Assembly (NCBI GenBank): GCA_001971685.1
Contig: CP019326.1
Coordinates: 1,984,001-2,048,000 of the forward strand
Length of the DNA stretch: 64,000 bases
Direction: 5' to 3'
Source of the DNA: Halomonas sp. 1513
GTDB taxonomy: Bacteria > Pseudomonadota > Gammaproteobacteria > Pseudomonadales > Halomonadaceae
In this document: piece after piece, positions 19,008 to 27,292 of the stretch
Layout: each line of letters starts with the position of its first letter
Numbering within the stretch: the first letter of the stretch is position 1
Program-made: the position numbers and the translations under genes
The notes under the pieces: generated by a model
Seen by the model: only the letters and a program-made list of their open reading frames with translations
Database searches by the model: none
What the model was told of the DNA's origin: nothing

Positions 19008-19586
19008 ATGAACTTTCTCGCCCATGCCTGGCTGGCGCGTCGCGGCAGCGATGACTTCCTCTACGGCAACCTGATTGCCGACGGCGTCAAGGGCAGTGAT
19101 CTCGGTGACTGGCCCGACGCCACGGCGCTGGGCATTCGCCATCACCGCCGCGTCGACGCCTGGGTCGATCGCCATCCCAGCGTACTCGCGGCACGTCATC
19201 GCGCGCCGCGCGCCCAGCGGCGCTATGCGGCGATCGCCCTGGACCTAGTGTGGGATCACTTCCTGTCTCGCGATACCGCGGCGCTGGCCGAGCAGCAGCA
19301 ACTGGTCGAACGCTGCTATCGACTGCTCTCGGCACGTTCGGCGCCGGCGCGCCTGGAGCACATGGTGCCCTCGCTGGTGGCTCACGACTGGCTGCGCGGC
19401 TACGCCGATTTCGATTTCACCTGCCGTGCGGTGGCCGGCATCGGGCGGCGCCTGTCGGGGCCCAACCGGCTCGCCGAGCTGGTGCCGTGGCTATACGACG
19501 ACTATGCGGCGCTGGAGTACGACTTTCAGCAGCTGTGGCCGGCCGTGCATGCGGCGCTGGAGAGCGACGGTCGCAGGCTCGCGTAA
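19008..19586 (+). CDS. acpH: Acyl-carrier-protein phosphodiesterase
   Basis: Predicted to remove the 4-phosphopantetheine group from holo-ACP. The protein has 192 residues, close to E. coli AcpH (193). It begins MNFLAHAWLA and has DDFLYGNLIADGVKG near residue 25 and HHRRVDAWVD near 45, with His/Asp residues of the HD-like metal site. It is 8 bp after tusE, probably on the same transcript, and converges on moeA with only 4 bp between the stops. Confidence 0.87.
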   Translation: MNFLAHAWLARRGSDDFLYGNLIADGVKGSDLGDWPDATALGIRHHRRVDAWVDRHPSVLAARHRAPRAQRRYAAIALDLVWDHFLSRDTAALAEQQQLVERCYRLLSARSAPARLEHMVPSLVAHDWLRGYADFDFTCRAVAGIGRRLSGPNRLAELVPWLYDDYAALEYDFQQLWPAVHAALESDGRRLA

Positions 19587-19590
19587 ACGC

Positions 19591-20805
19591 TCACTGCAGC
19601 CACAGGCAGTCGATTTCGTCACCCTGACGCACGTCGCTATGGGCCGGGATCACTGCCAGCGCATCGGCTTGAATGCAGGACGATAGAACTCCCGAATTCT
19701 GGTCGCGAAAGGCGCGGGCGGTGATGCCGTCGGCAGTGAAGTCCAGTGCCACGCGCATGTAGTGCTGGCGGGCCTGAGTGGTGGTGGCGAACTCGGCGCG
19801 AGCGCGCAGCCGCGGCAGTGTAGCAAGTGCCGGACAGCCGAGCAGGGCACCAACCAGTGGGCGCAGGAACAGCCAGGCGCCGACGAACCCCGACACCGGG
19901 TTGCCGGGCAGGCCGACGAAGCGCGCCGAGCTGCCGTCGGTGCGCGGCAGGCGGCCAAGTGCCAGCGGTTTGCCGGGACGCATGGCGAGCCGCCACAGGT
20001 CGAGCTCGCCGAGCTGCGTCAGCGCTGCCTTGACGTGATCCTCTTCGCCGACGCTGACGCCGCCGGTGGTCACCACGATGTCGGCCCGGGCGGCGGCCGC
20101 GGCCAGGCAGCGGCAGGTCGCATCGAAGTCATCGGCCACGCGTTCGGCCAGCACCACCTCGGCGCCGAACTGTTCGAGCAGTTGGCGCAGCATGGGACGA
20201 TTGGAGTTGTAGATCTGCCCCGCAGCCAGCGGCTGGCCGGGGTCGATCACCTCATCGCCGGTGGAGAGCAGGGCGACCCTGGGCCTGCGCGTCACGCTGA
20301 CCTCGGTAATCCCTTGGCCGGCCAGATGGCCGAGTGCGGCGGCATTGAGTCGCTGGCCGGCGTCGAGCAGTGTATCGCCGGCGCTGACATCACGGCCGCG
20401 GCGGCGCAGGTTGTCGCCGGCGGGAATCTCCGCCGGCATTAGCGCTTGCTCGCCGTTGATCTCGACGCGCTCCTGCATCACCACACAATCGGCCCCAGGC
20501 GGAATTTCACCGCCGGTGAAGATGCGCGCGCAGCTGCCGGGAGCAAGTGCGGCGGCGGGCTGGCCGGCGGCAATGCGCTGGCTGACCGCTAGCCACTTCC
20601 CGGCATCCCGGTGGTGGAGCGCGTAGCCGTCCATGGCGCTGTTGTCGAAGGGGGGCACGTCGAGGCGTGCGGTGACGCTCTCGGCCAGCACCCGGCCTCC
20701 GCTGGCAGCCAGCGGCAGGGGCTCGGCGGGGAGCCTGGCGACGCCGTCGAGCAGGGCACCCAGTGCGGCCTCTATGGGCTGCAGGCCATCCGCGTGCTCA
20801 GCCAT
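19591..20805 (-). CDS. moeA: MoeA, molybdopterin molybdenumtransferase
   Basis: Inserts molybdate into adenylated molybdopterin in the last common step of molybdenum cofactor synthesis. The 404-residue protein has the MoeA N-terminal domains ([15 protein letters not shown] near residue 50, [13 protein letters not shown] near 98) and the MPT-binding domain with LLSTGDEV near 180, [14 protein letters not shown] near 245 and [10 protein letters not shown] near 295. It overlaps moaB by 8 bp. Its closeness to formate dehydrogenase and xanthine dehydrogenase fits cofactor demand. Confidence 0.94.
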   Translation of the reverse strand: MAEHADGLQPIEAALGALLDGVARLPAEPLPLAASGGRVLAESVTARLDVPPFDNSAMDGYALHHRDAGKWLAVSQRIAAGQPAAALAPGSCARIFTGGEIPPGADCVVMQERVEINGEQALMPAEIPAGDNLRRRGRDVSAGDTLLDAGQRLNAAALGHLAGQGITEVSVTRRPRVALLSTGDEVIDPGQPLAAGQIYNSNRPMLRQLLEQFGAEVVLAERVADDFDATCRCLAAAAARADIVVTTGGVSVGEEDHVKAALTQLGELDLWRLAMRPGKPLALGRLPRTDGSSARFVGLPGNPVSGFVGAWLFLRPLVGALLGCPALATLPRLRARAEFATTTQARQHYMRVALDFTADGITARAFRDQNSGVLSSCIQADALAVIPAHSDVRQGDEIDCLWLQ

Positions 20806-21328
20806 GGGTGCCGCGCTCCGGTATCACCAGATTGGCAAAATTGCACGGCTTGTGGCGGCTATCCAACTGCTCGAGCAGGATGCCGTCCCAGGCCGTGCGG
20901 CAGGCGCCGGTCGACCCGGGCAGGCAGAACACCACGGTGGCGTTGGCCAGGCCCGCCAGGCAGCGGCTCTGGATGGTCGAGCTGCCGACTTCGTGGAAGG
21001 AGAGCTGGCGAAACAGTTCGCCGAAGCCTTCGATGGGCTTGTCGAACAGCACCCGCACCGCTTCGGGCGTCGAGTCGCGCCCGGTGAAGCCTGTCCCGCC
21101 GGTAGTCAACACCACCTGCACGGTAGGGTCGGCGATCCACGCGGCGACCTGGGCGCGGATGCGATAGACGTCGTCGACCACGATGCGCTTGTCGGCCAGC
21201 CGATGGCCGGCGTCGATGAGCCGCTCGACCAGTGTCTGTCCGCTGCGGTCGGTGTCTTCGGTGCGGGTGTCGGAGACCGTCAGCACCGCCACGTTGAGCG
21301 GCACCAGGGTGTTGCGATCGTCGCTCAT
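20798..21328 (-). CDS. moaB: MoaB, molybdopterin adenylyltransferase-type protein
   Basis: Member of the MoaB/Mog family, 176 residues, predicted to act in molybdopterin adenylation ahead of MoeA. Visible motifs are [16 protein letters not shown] near residue 14, the MPT-binding [16 protein letters not shown] near 80 and [15 protein letters not shown] near 133. It lies 3 bp after the DUF1244 gene and overlaps moeA, so DUF1244-moaB-moeA read as one unit. MoaB and MogA are hard to separate without comparison, but the length and the SDTRTE motif favour MoaB. Confidence 0.9.
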   Translation of the reverse strand: MSDDRNTLVPLNVAVLTVSDTRTEDTDRSGQTLVERLIDAGHRLADKRIVVDDVYRIRAQVAAWIADPTVQVVLTTGGTGFTGRDSTPEAVRVLFDKPIEGFGELFRQLSFHEVGSSTIQSRCLAGLANATVVFCLPGSTGACRTAWDGILLEQLDSRHKPCNFANLVIPERGTHG

Positions 21329-21331
21329 GGT

Positions 21332-21640
21332 TCAGCCCTTGTGGGAGTGGCGGGCCTCAAGGGCGGCAAGCTGCTCGGGGCTGGCCGGCGTCTGGTGATT
21401 GTCCTTCCACTCTTGGTAGGGCATGCCGTAGACGTATTCGCGGGCGGCGTCGAGGTCGAGTTCGACATCGCGCTCGTCGGCGGCGTTGACCAGCCACTTG
21501 GAGAAGCAGTTGCGGCAGAAGCCGGCGAGCACCATGAGGTCGATGTTCTGCACTTCCTTGTGCTCGTCGAGGTGCTTGAGCAGGCGCCGGAAGGCGGCCG
21601 CTTCGAGCTCGGTACGGGTAGCATCGTCGAGATGTTGCAT
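21332..21640 (-). CDS. DUF1244 domain protein
   Basis: Small soluble protein of 102 residues of the DUF1244 family, function unknown. The conserved patch is DLMVLAGFCRNCFSKWLVNAA (in parts: AGFCRNCFSKW near residue 40), with a C-x2-C pair. A second conserved patch is EYVYGMPYQEWK near 68. Charged helices flank it. It is first in the moaB-moeA unit, after the terminator that ends the formate dehydrogenase operon. The CxxC could bind metal, but that is only a guess. Confidence 0.85.
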   Translation of the reverse strand: MQHLDDATRTELEAAAFRRLLKHLDEHKEVQNIDLMVLAGFCRNCFSKWLVNAADERDVELDLDAAREYVYGMPYQEWKDNHQTPASPEQLAALEARHSHKG

Positions 21641-21701
21641 GGGGTATTCCTTGTGACTAGGCCGGCACGGTTCCGGCAGGGACGTTTGGGGCTTAGCATA
21701 A

Positions 21702-21728
21702 CAAAAGACACCGCCCGTAGGCGGTGTC
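21702..21728 (-). terminator. Terminator of the formate dehydrogenase operon
   Basis: A perfect 9-bp stem (GACACCGCC at 21707-21715, GGCGGTGTC at 21720-21728) is followed in the minus direction by TTTTG. It lies 24 bp past the gamma-subunit stop and before the DUF1244-moaB-moeA unit. Confidence 0.75.
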
Positions 21729-21751
21729 CACAGGTCAATCAGGCGCCGGGG

Positions 21752-22795
21752 TTAACCGGGCTGACTGGGCGCCGGTTTTTCACCGCCGTCAGCGGTCGAC
21801 TGATCGAGGGTGTCGGCATCTACCGCCTGGTCCTTGACCTCTTCGTACCACAGGTTGTGGTGCTCCTTGGCCCAGGACTCATCGACATAGCCGGTCTTCA
21901 TACCCTCCAGCGAGCCTTCGGTGCCCACCGTGCCGATGTAGATATGACCCATCGCCACTGCGGTCAGGCCGAGGGCCGCCACCGCATGGATGACGTTGGC
22001 CCACATCATGGTGTCGCGGGTCTGGTCGAAGTTGGGGAAGTTGAGGACCAGACCGCTGATGATCACCGCTACACCGGCGGTGGCCAGCAGCCAGAACCAG
22101 ACCTTCTCACCGGCATTGGCGAAGCCGGCGTCGGGATGCCCCTTGCCCACCAGTCCGCCGCCTTTCTTGAACCAAGCCAGGTCGTGCTTCTTTGGCAGGT
22201 TGTGCTTCAAGAACTTGGCGAGGATGATCAGCAGAAGAATCCCGAACAGCGGCCCCAGGTAGTTATGGGAGACTTTGGAGGCTGAGATCATCGCGCCCCA
22301 TACCGCATCCCCGAACAGCGAGCGGAACACATACTTGCCGTAGAGGATGTTGAGGCCCGACAGCGCCAGGATGATGAACAGCGAGGCCACGCTCCAGTGC
22401 AGCGTGCGCTCGACTGCCGACCAGCGGAACAGCTTGCGGCCGGTAGGCCGTTCATCAAGGTTCTTGCGGCCGAAGATCACGTAGAACAGGGCGATCATGA
22501 CGATCATCCCGCCCATGGCAATCAAGCCGAAGGGCGTGACCCAGTTGTTGCGGATTTCCCTCCAGGTCTGACCGGCAGCGTTGATCAGGTTGTAGTTGGA
22601 GTCATGGCGCGTGTCGCGGAAGTTCGCGTCGACTTCACCGCTTCTGACCTGTCGCCAGGTGTCAGAATCGGCGACCCCCACCGAGGTGGAGATCTCGCGG
22701 TTGGGGTCGGCCGACTGCGCCATGGCCTGACTGCCGACGCCAAGCGTCAGCAGGGTCATCAGCAAGACGATGCAGGCATGTCTGAGCAGGGACAT
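21752..22795 (-). CDS. Formate dehydrogenase gamma subunit, cytochrome b
   Basis: Di-heme membrane cytochrome b that anchors the formate dehydrogenase and passes electrons to quinone. The 347-residue protein starts with a signal peptide (HACIVLLMTLLTLGVGSQAMA, visible in parts, cleavage near 27), then a periplasmic stretch of about 60 residues. At least four membrane helices follow, with His residues in ERTLHWSVASLF near 135, VSHNYLGPLFG near 180 and VIHAVAALGLTAVAMGHIYIG (parts, near 270). It is longer than E. coli FdnI (217), as is usual for the FdoI-like gamma subunits of many pseudomonads and halomonads. It is the last gene of the fdh operon. Confidence 0.9.
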   Translation of the reverse strand: MSLLRHACIVLLMTLLTLGVGSQAMAQSADPNREISTSVGVADSDTWRQVRSGEVDANFRDTRHDSNYNLINAAGQTWREIRNNWVTPFGLIAMGGMIVMIALFYVIFGRKNLDERPTGRKLFRWSAVERTLHWSVASLFIILALSGLNILYGKYVFRSLFGDAVWGAMISASKVSHNYLGPLFGILLLIILAKFLKHNLPKKHDLAWFKKGGGLVGKGHPDAGFANAGEKVWFWLLATAGVAVIISGLVLNFPNFDQTRDTMMWANVIHAVAALGLTAVAMGHIYIGTVGTEGSLEGMKTGYVDESWAKEHHNLWYEEVKDQAVDADTLDQSTADGGEKPAPSQPG

Positions 22796-22806
22796 GGAAG
22801 GCCTCC

Positions 22807-23442
22807 TTACCCTTGGCGGGTGGCGTCGTAGGCCAGGTTATCCATGCGCGCCGCTGCGGTGTCGGGCCCCTGGCGGTTGACCTCTGACCAGGCGCCATCT
22901 TCGTGACCGCGCTGTACCACACGCTGACGGAAGATATCGGCCACCGTCTGGGCGTCACCCGCCAGCAGTGCCTTGGTGGAGCACATCTCGGCGCACAGCG
23001 GCAGCTTGCCCTCGGCAATACGGTTGGCACCGTATTTCTCGTACTCTTCTTCCTTGGAGTCGGCGGGGCCGCCGGCACAGAAGGTGCACTTGTCCATCTT
23101 GCCGCGCTCGCCGAAGGCGTTCTGCTGGGGGAACTGCGGGGCGCCGAACGGGCAGGCGTAGAGGCAGTAACCGCAGCCGATGCACAGGTCCTTGTCGTGC
23201 AGCACGATGCCGTCGTCGGTCTTGTAGAAGCAGTCGGTGGGGCAGACTGCCATGCACGGTGCATCGTCGCAGTGCATGCAGGCCACCGAGATCGATACCT
23301 CGGTGGGTTCGCCGTCGTTGAGGGTCACGACGCGGCGGCGCTGGATGCCCCATTCGACGTCGTTGGCGTTCTTACAGGCGGTGACGCAGCCGTTGCAGTC
23401 GATGCAGCGCTCGGCGTCACACATGAATTTCATCTGGGCCAT
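22807..23442 (-). CDS. Formate dehydrogenase iron-sulfur (beta) subunit
   Basis: Carries four [4Fe-4S] clusters between the catalytic subunit and the cytochrome. Cysteine clusters are CIDCNGCVTAC near residue 16, CMHCDDAPCMAVCP near 60, CIGCGYCLYACPFGAP near 95 and CTFCAG near 125, with CAEMC further on. The ATG at 23442 (211 residues) is chosen because AGGAGA lies 7 bases upstream. A frame start 27 bp earlier lacks this. It is 11 bp from the gamma subunit and about 60 bp from the alpha subunit. It lacks the long C-terminal anchor helix of E. coli FdnH. Confidence 0.92.
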   Translation of the reverse strand: MAQMKFMCDAERCIDCNGCVTACKNANDVEWGIQRRRVVTLNDGEPTEVSISVACMHCDDAPCMAVCPTDCFYKTDDGIVLHDKDLCIGCGYCLYACPFGAPQFPQQNAFGERGKMDKCTFCAGGPADSKEEEYEKYGANRIAEGKLPLCAEMCSTKALLAGDAQTVADIFRQRVVQRGHEDGAWSEVNRQGPDTAAARMDNLAYDATRQG

Positions 23443-23504
23443 GCTGGTTCTCCTATTCCGGCGCGGCATGTCTGCCGCGCCGTCAAGCGTTCAGGGTCGC
23501 GACG

Positions 23505-26357
23505 TCAGGCGCGTTCGATCCGGCAGATGGTGCACTTGGTTTCCTGCATCAGCGTCACCGGGTCGTAGCCGTAGGTGGTGGCGGTATTGGCCGCTTCGCC
23601 GAGGACGTAAGGGTCCGAGCCTTCGGGGTAGCGGTCGCGCAGGTTCTCGCCCTGGAACATGCCGCCGAAGTGGAACGGCATGAAGGCCACGCCACGATCG
23701 ACCCGCCGGGTGACCATCGCCTTGACCTTGACGCGGCCGCCCTCGGCGCCCTCGACCCAGACCTCGTCGCCATCGCTGATACCGATATCGTTGGCGTTGG
23801 CCGGGTTGATCTCGACGAACATCTCCTGCTGCAGCTCGGCGAGCCACGACATCGAGCGGGTCTCCTCGCCACCCCCTTCGTACTCGACCAGGCGGCCGGA
23901 GGTCAGAATGATGGGATATTCGCTGGAGTTGTCGCGATCCTGAATGGTCTTGTAGAGCGTCGGCAGACGCATGATCGAGTCGAAGTCGTCCCAGGTCGGG
24001 AAGCGCTCGACCAGATCGCGGCGCGTGGTGTAGAGCGGCTCGCGGTGCTTGGGCACTTCATCGGGGAAGGTCCAGACCACGGCCCGCGCCTTGGCGTTGC
24101 CGTAGGGCGCACAGCCGTGCTCGATGGCCACGCGCTGGATGCCGCCGGAGAAGTCGGTCTTCCAGTTCTCGCCCTCGGCGGCTTCTTTCTCCTCGTCGGT
24201 GAGGTCGTCCCACCAGCCGAGATCCTTTAGCATCTGGGCGGTGAACTCGGGATAGCCGTCGGTAAGGTCGGACTCCACCGGTGCCGAGCCGTCGGCGAGC
24301 AGGTTGACGCCGTTGCGCTCGATGCCGAAGCGCGCACGGAAGCCCATGCCGCCTTCCTTCACCGGCACGCTGGTGTCGTAGAGGTTGGGCGAGCCGGGGT
24401 GGCGGAATTCCGGCGTCCCCCAGCACGGCCAGGGCAGGCCGTAGTAGTCACCGTCGGCCGGACCACCCTCGGCGCGCAGATCGCTGAAGCTGAAGGTGTG
24501 CCAGTTCTTCTGGTGCTCCTTGAGGCGCTCGGGGCTTTGGCCGGTGTAGCCGACTGTCCACATGCCGCGGTTGATCTCGCGCAGGATATCCTCGACCAGC
24601 GGCTCGTCGCCGTTCATCTCGATATGCTTGACGAACTCGTCGCCGAAACCGAGCTTACGCGCGAAGCGGTACATGATCTCGTGATCGGGCTTGGCCTCGA
24701 ACAGCGGCTCGATGACGCGGTCGCGCCACTGCAGCGAACGGTTGGTGGCGGTCACGCTGCCGGTGGTCTCGAACTGGGTGGCTGCCGGCAGCAGGTAGAC
24801 GCCGTCGCTGCGGTCGTGCATGACCGCGGCCACGGTGGGATAGGGGTCGACGATGACCATCATGTCGAGCTTCTGCATCGCCTGCCGCATTTCCGGACCG
24901 CGGGTCTGGGAGTTGACCGCATGGCCCCAGTAGAACATCGCCTTGAGCGCGGTGCGCTGGGAGATGTTGTCGTCGTCCTCGAGCACGCCGTCGATCCAGC
25001 GCGACACGGTAATGCCGCTGGTGTTCATCGGCTTGCCATCGGCGTATTCGACGTCCTCGAAGCGGCCCTTGAGCCATTCGTAGTCGACGTCCCAGACCTT
25101 GGCCCAGTGCTGCCACGCGCCTTCGGCGAGGCCGTAGTAGCCGGGCAGCGAATCGGAGCCGAGGCCCAGGTCGGTGGCGCCCTGAACGTTGTCGTGGCCG
25201 CGCAGGATGTTGGCACCGCCGCCGGACTTGCCGATATTGCCCAGCGCCAGCTCGAGGATGCAGTAGGCGCGGGTGTTATTGTTGCCGGTGGTGTGCTGGG
25301 TGCCACCCATGCACCACACCACGCAGCCCGGGCGCTGGTCGGCGAGGCGCTTGGCGGTGTCGAACATGGCGCTTTCCGGCACGCCGGTGACGTCTTCGAC
25401 CACGTCGGGCGTGAATTGGGCCACTTCGGCGCGGACGTCATCCATGCCGTAGACGCGCTGGGCGATATATTCGCTATCTTCCCAGCCGTTCTCGAAGATG
25501 TGCCACAGCAGCCCCCAGATGAAGGCTACGTCGGAGCCGGGGCGGATGCGCACGAACTTGTTGGCCTTGGCCGCGGTGCGGGTGAAGCGCGGGTCGGCGA
25601 CGATGATGTCGCAGTTGTTTCTCTCCTTGGCCATCAGGATGTGCTGCATGGCCACCGGGTGCGCTTCGGCGGGGTTGGAGCCGATGAACAGGATCGAACG
25701 ACTGTTTTGCATGTCGTTCAGCGAGTTGGTCATCGCACCGTAGCCCCAGGTGTTGGCTACCCCGGCCACGGTGGTGGAGTGACAGATGCGCGCCTGGTGG
25801 TCGGTGTTGTTGGTGCCCCACATCGAGGCCAGCTTGCGCATGAAGTAGGCCTGCTCGTTGTTGAACTTGGCCGAGCCCAGCCAGTAGACGCTGTCAGGAC
25901 CGTATTCATCGCGCAGTTCGAGCAGCTTGTCGCCGATCTCGTCGATGGCGTCGTCCCAGCTCATGCGCTGCCACTCGCCGTTGACCAGCTTCATCGGGTA
26001 CTTGAGGCGCCGCGTGGAGTGGCCGTGCTGGCGCAGCGAAGCGCCCTTGGCGCAGTGTGCGCCGCGGCTGATCGGGTGGTCGAAAGCCGGCTCCTGCTTG
26101 GTCCAGACGCCTTCCTGCACCTCGGCATAGGTGCCGCAGCCCACCGAGCAGTGGGTACAGATGGTGCGTTTGGTCTCCACCGGTGCATCGGAGACCGGTG
26201 TCTTGCCGCTGGCCTCGGCCGGACGCAGCATGTTGTTGCCCATGAAACCGACAGCGGCGAGGCCGCCGGTGGTCGCGCCGCTACGCTTCAGGAACTGGCG
26301 GCGGGAGATGCCCAGCCCAGGCTTGGCCGGGGTGGAGGCTTTTCTTGTCAAGCGCAT
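23505..26357 (-). CDS. Formate dehydrogenase catalytic (alpha) subunit, cysteine type
   Basis: Periplasmic molybdopterin oxidoreductase that oxidises formate to CO2. The 950-residue protein has a Tat signal SRRQFLKR near residue 20, a [4Fe-4S] site CTHCSVGCGTYAEV near 67 and the active-site segment RICHSTTVAG near 190. In that segment cysteine occupies the place of selenocysteine in E. coli FdnG. The molybdopterin domains follow (GSNPAEAHP, WCMGGTQHTTG, AMFYWGHAVNSQ), and a C-terminal dinucleotide-binding domain has LTSGRLVEYEGGGEETRS. AGGAA lies 8 bases before the ATG. Molybdenum versus tungsten use cannot be decided here. Confidence 0.93.
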   Translation of the reverse strand: MRLTRKASTPAKPGLGISRRQFLKRSGATTGGLAAVGFMGNNMLRPAEASGKTPVSDAPVETKRTICTHCSVGCGTYAEVQEGVWTKQEPAFDHPISRGAHCAKGASLRQHGHSTRRLKYPMKLVNGEWQRMSWDDAIDEIGDKLLELRDEYGPDSVYWLGSAKFNNEQAYFMRKLASMWGTNNTDHQARICHSTTVAGVANTWGYGAMTNSLNDMQNSRSILFIGSNPAEAHPVAMQHILMAKERNNCDIIVADPRFTRTAAKANKFVRIRPGSDVAFIWGLLWHIFENGWEDSEYIAQRVYGMDDVRAEVAQFTPDVVEDVTGVPESAMFDTAKRLADQRPGCVVWCMGGTQHTTGNNNTRAYCILELALGNIGKSGGGANILRGHDNVQGATDLGLGSDSLPGYYGLAEGAWQHWAKVWDVDYEWLKGRFEDVEYADGKPMNTSGITVSRWIDGVLEDDDNISQRTALKAMFYWGHAVNSQTRGPEMRQAMQKLDMMVIVDPYPTVAAVMHDRSDGVYLLPAATQFETTGSVTATNRSLQWRDRVIEPLFEAKPDHEIMYRFARKLGFGDEFVKHIEMNGDEPLVEDILREINRGMWTVGYTGQSPERLKEHQKNWHTFSFSDLRAEGGPADGDYYGLPWPCWGTPEFRHPGSPNLYDTSVPVKEGGMGFRARFGIERNGVNLLADGSAPVESDLTDGYPEFTAQMLKDLGWWDDLTDEEKEAAEGENWKTDFSGGIQRVAIEHGCAPYGNAKARAVVWTFPDEVPKHREPLYTTRRDLVERFPTWDDFDSIMRLPTLYKTIQDRDNSSEYPIILTSGRLVEYEGGGEETRSMSWLAELQQEMFVEINPANANDIGISDGDEVWVEGAEGGRVKVKAMVTRRVDRGVAFMPFHFGGMFQGENLRDRYPEGSDPYVLGEAANTATTYGYDPVTLMQETKCTICRIERA

Positions 26358-26392
26358 CGAATCATTCCTCTTGACCGTGAATCGCGAAGGCG

Positions 26393-26593
26393 TCAGTCAC
26401 GTAGCGTGGCGTAGAAGGCGCGAATATGATCGGTTTCCCGATAGTTCAGTGAGGTGTCCTGCTGCTCGCTGGCGGGCTTGTCGGCTTGTACCAGCGTCAC
26501 GTTGCCGATCACTGCGGCGGTACCGGCGGCGGCGCCACCGATGCCCATCACGCGCAGGAAACGACGCCGCTGAGGGTTATGTTGGTCAGGCAT
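26393..26593 (-). CDS. Small Tat-signal protein of the formate dehydrogenase region
   Basis: A 66-residue protein with a twin-arginine signal (QRRRFLRVMGIGG, residues about 8-20) and a hydrophobic segment, then a short polar tail ending YRETDHIRAFYATLRD. It matches the small formate-dehydrogenase-region Tat-target family commonly found directly upstream of Cys-type fdh alpha genes. It may be an additional exported FDH component or assembly factor, but its function is not established. A GAGGAG ribosome-binding site is clear. It lies 35 bp before the alpha subunit. Confidence 0.8.
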   Translation of the reverse strand: MPDQHNPQRRRFLRVMGIGGAAAGTAAVIGNVTLVQADKPASEQQDTSLNYRETDHIRAFYATLRD

Positions 26594-26661
26594 GCTCTTT
26601 ATCTCCTCGTTGCTTCTTGTTTAGTAAACAGCGTAGCGGTTATGGCGCTTGCCTCCATGCC

Positions 26662-27288
26662 TCAGTTGGGCGCTGGATCAACGATCCGCACCGCGCTCAG
26701 CGCGGCGTCGTGGCGCTTTGCTTCCATGGCCAGGTAGGCCTGGCCGAGTCGGCCGACGCTGGCGTAGAACGGGGTATCGACGCCTGCCAGGTCGTGCATG
26801 CAGCGTTCGCCCCAGCTCGCCAGGTGTGCGTTGAAGAAGTCGGCCTGTTCGAGCGGCGCCTGCTCGATCAGCCAGGCCATGGCGTCGCATAGGGCCGCCA
26901 GGTGGTCCTCGGGCTCCTTGATCGCTGGATCACGCTCGAGGCCGAGTCGCCGCAGTTCGCGACGCAAGGCCACTACCGGCTCGTCCATCAGGGTGCCGTG
27001 CAGGTACCAGGAGGCATAGGGCAGGACATCGCCCTGAATCACGCCGATCAGGTGACGAAAGTGGGCCCGCTCGAGCCCTTCGATGTCGGCGCTGCGCGCC
27101 GCCTCGGCGAGCGCCTGCCAGGCCTGGCTGATCGGGGTGCCGTCAGGCTCGGCTTCGAGGTCGGCGACGAAATCCAGCAGGTCGGCATCCGGCGGCGCGG
27201 CGAGCAGGCGCCCCAGCAGGCGGTAGACGTCGGCACGCAGCGCGTCGCCGTCGTCCTGTGCAATAGGCGGGTCAGTGGCCTGGGTCAT
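26662..27288 (-). CDS. TorD-family molybdoenzyme chaperone
   Basis: Predicted cytoplasmic chaperone that binds the Tat signal of the formate dehydrogenase and keeps it open for cofactor loading. The 208-residue all-helical protein shows family features YRLLGRLLAAPPDADLL near residue 20, LPYASWYLHGTLMDEP near 92 and PEDHLAALCDAMAWL near 122, as in TorD/DmsD. It follows the polyferredoxin gene by 4 bp and precedes the small Tat protein. Its partner is inferred from this location. Confidence 0.87.
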   Translation of the reverse strand: MTQATDPPIAQDDGDALRADVYRLLGRLLAAPPDADLLDFVADLEAEPDGTPISQAWQALAEAARSADIEGLERAHFRHLIGVIQGDVLPYASWYLHGTLMDEPVVALRRELRRLGLERDPAIKEPEDHLAALCDAMAWLIEQAPLEQADFFNAHLASWGERCMHDLAGVDTPFYASVGRLGQAYLAMEAKRHDAALSAVRIVDPAPN

Positions 27289-27292
27289 GGCG

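Noticed and set aside
25750..25800. Selenocysteine UGA in the formate dehydrogenase alpha gene
   Set aside because: The active-site codon is a cysteine (RICHST) and the frame is uninterrupted, so no SECIS is needed.
24399..26414. Long plus-strand frame opposite the formate dehydrogenase alpha gene
   Set aside because: It lies entirely antisense to a well-supported gene and reads as Ala/Val/Gly/Asp-rich shadow protein without domains, a GC-rich codon artefact.
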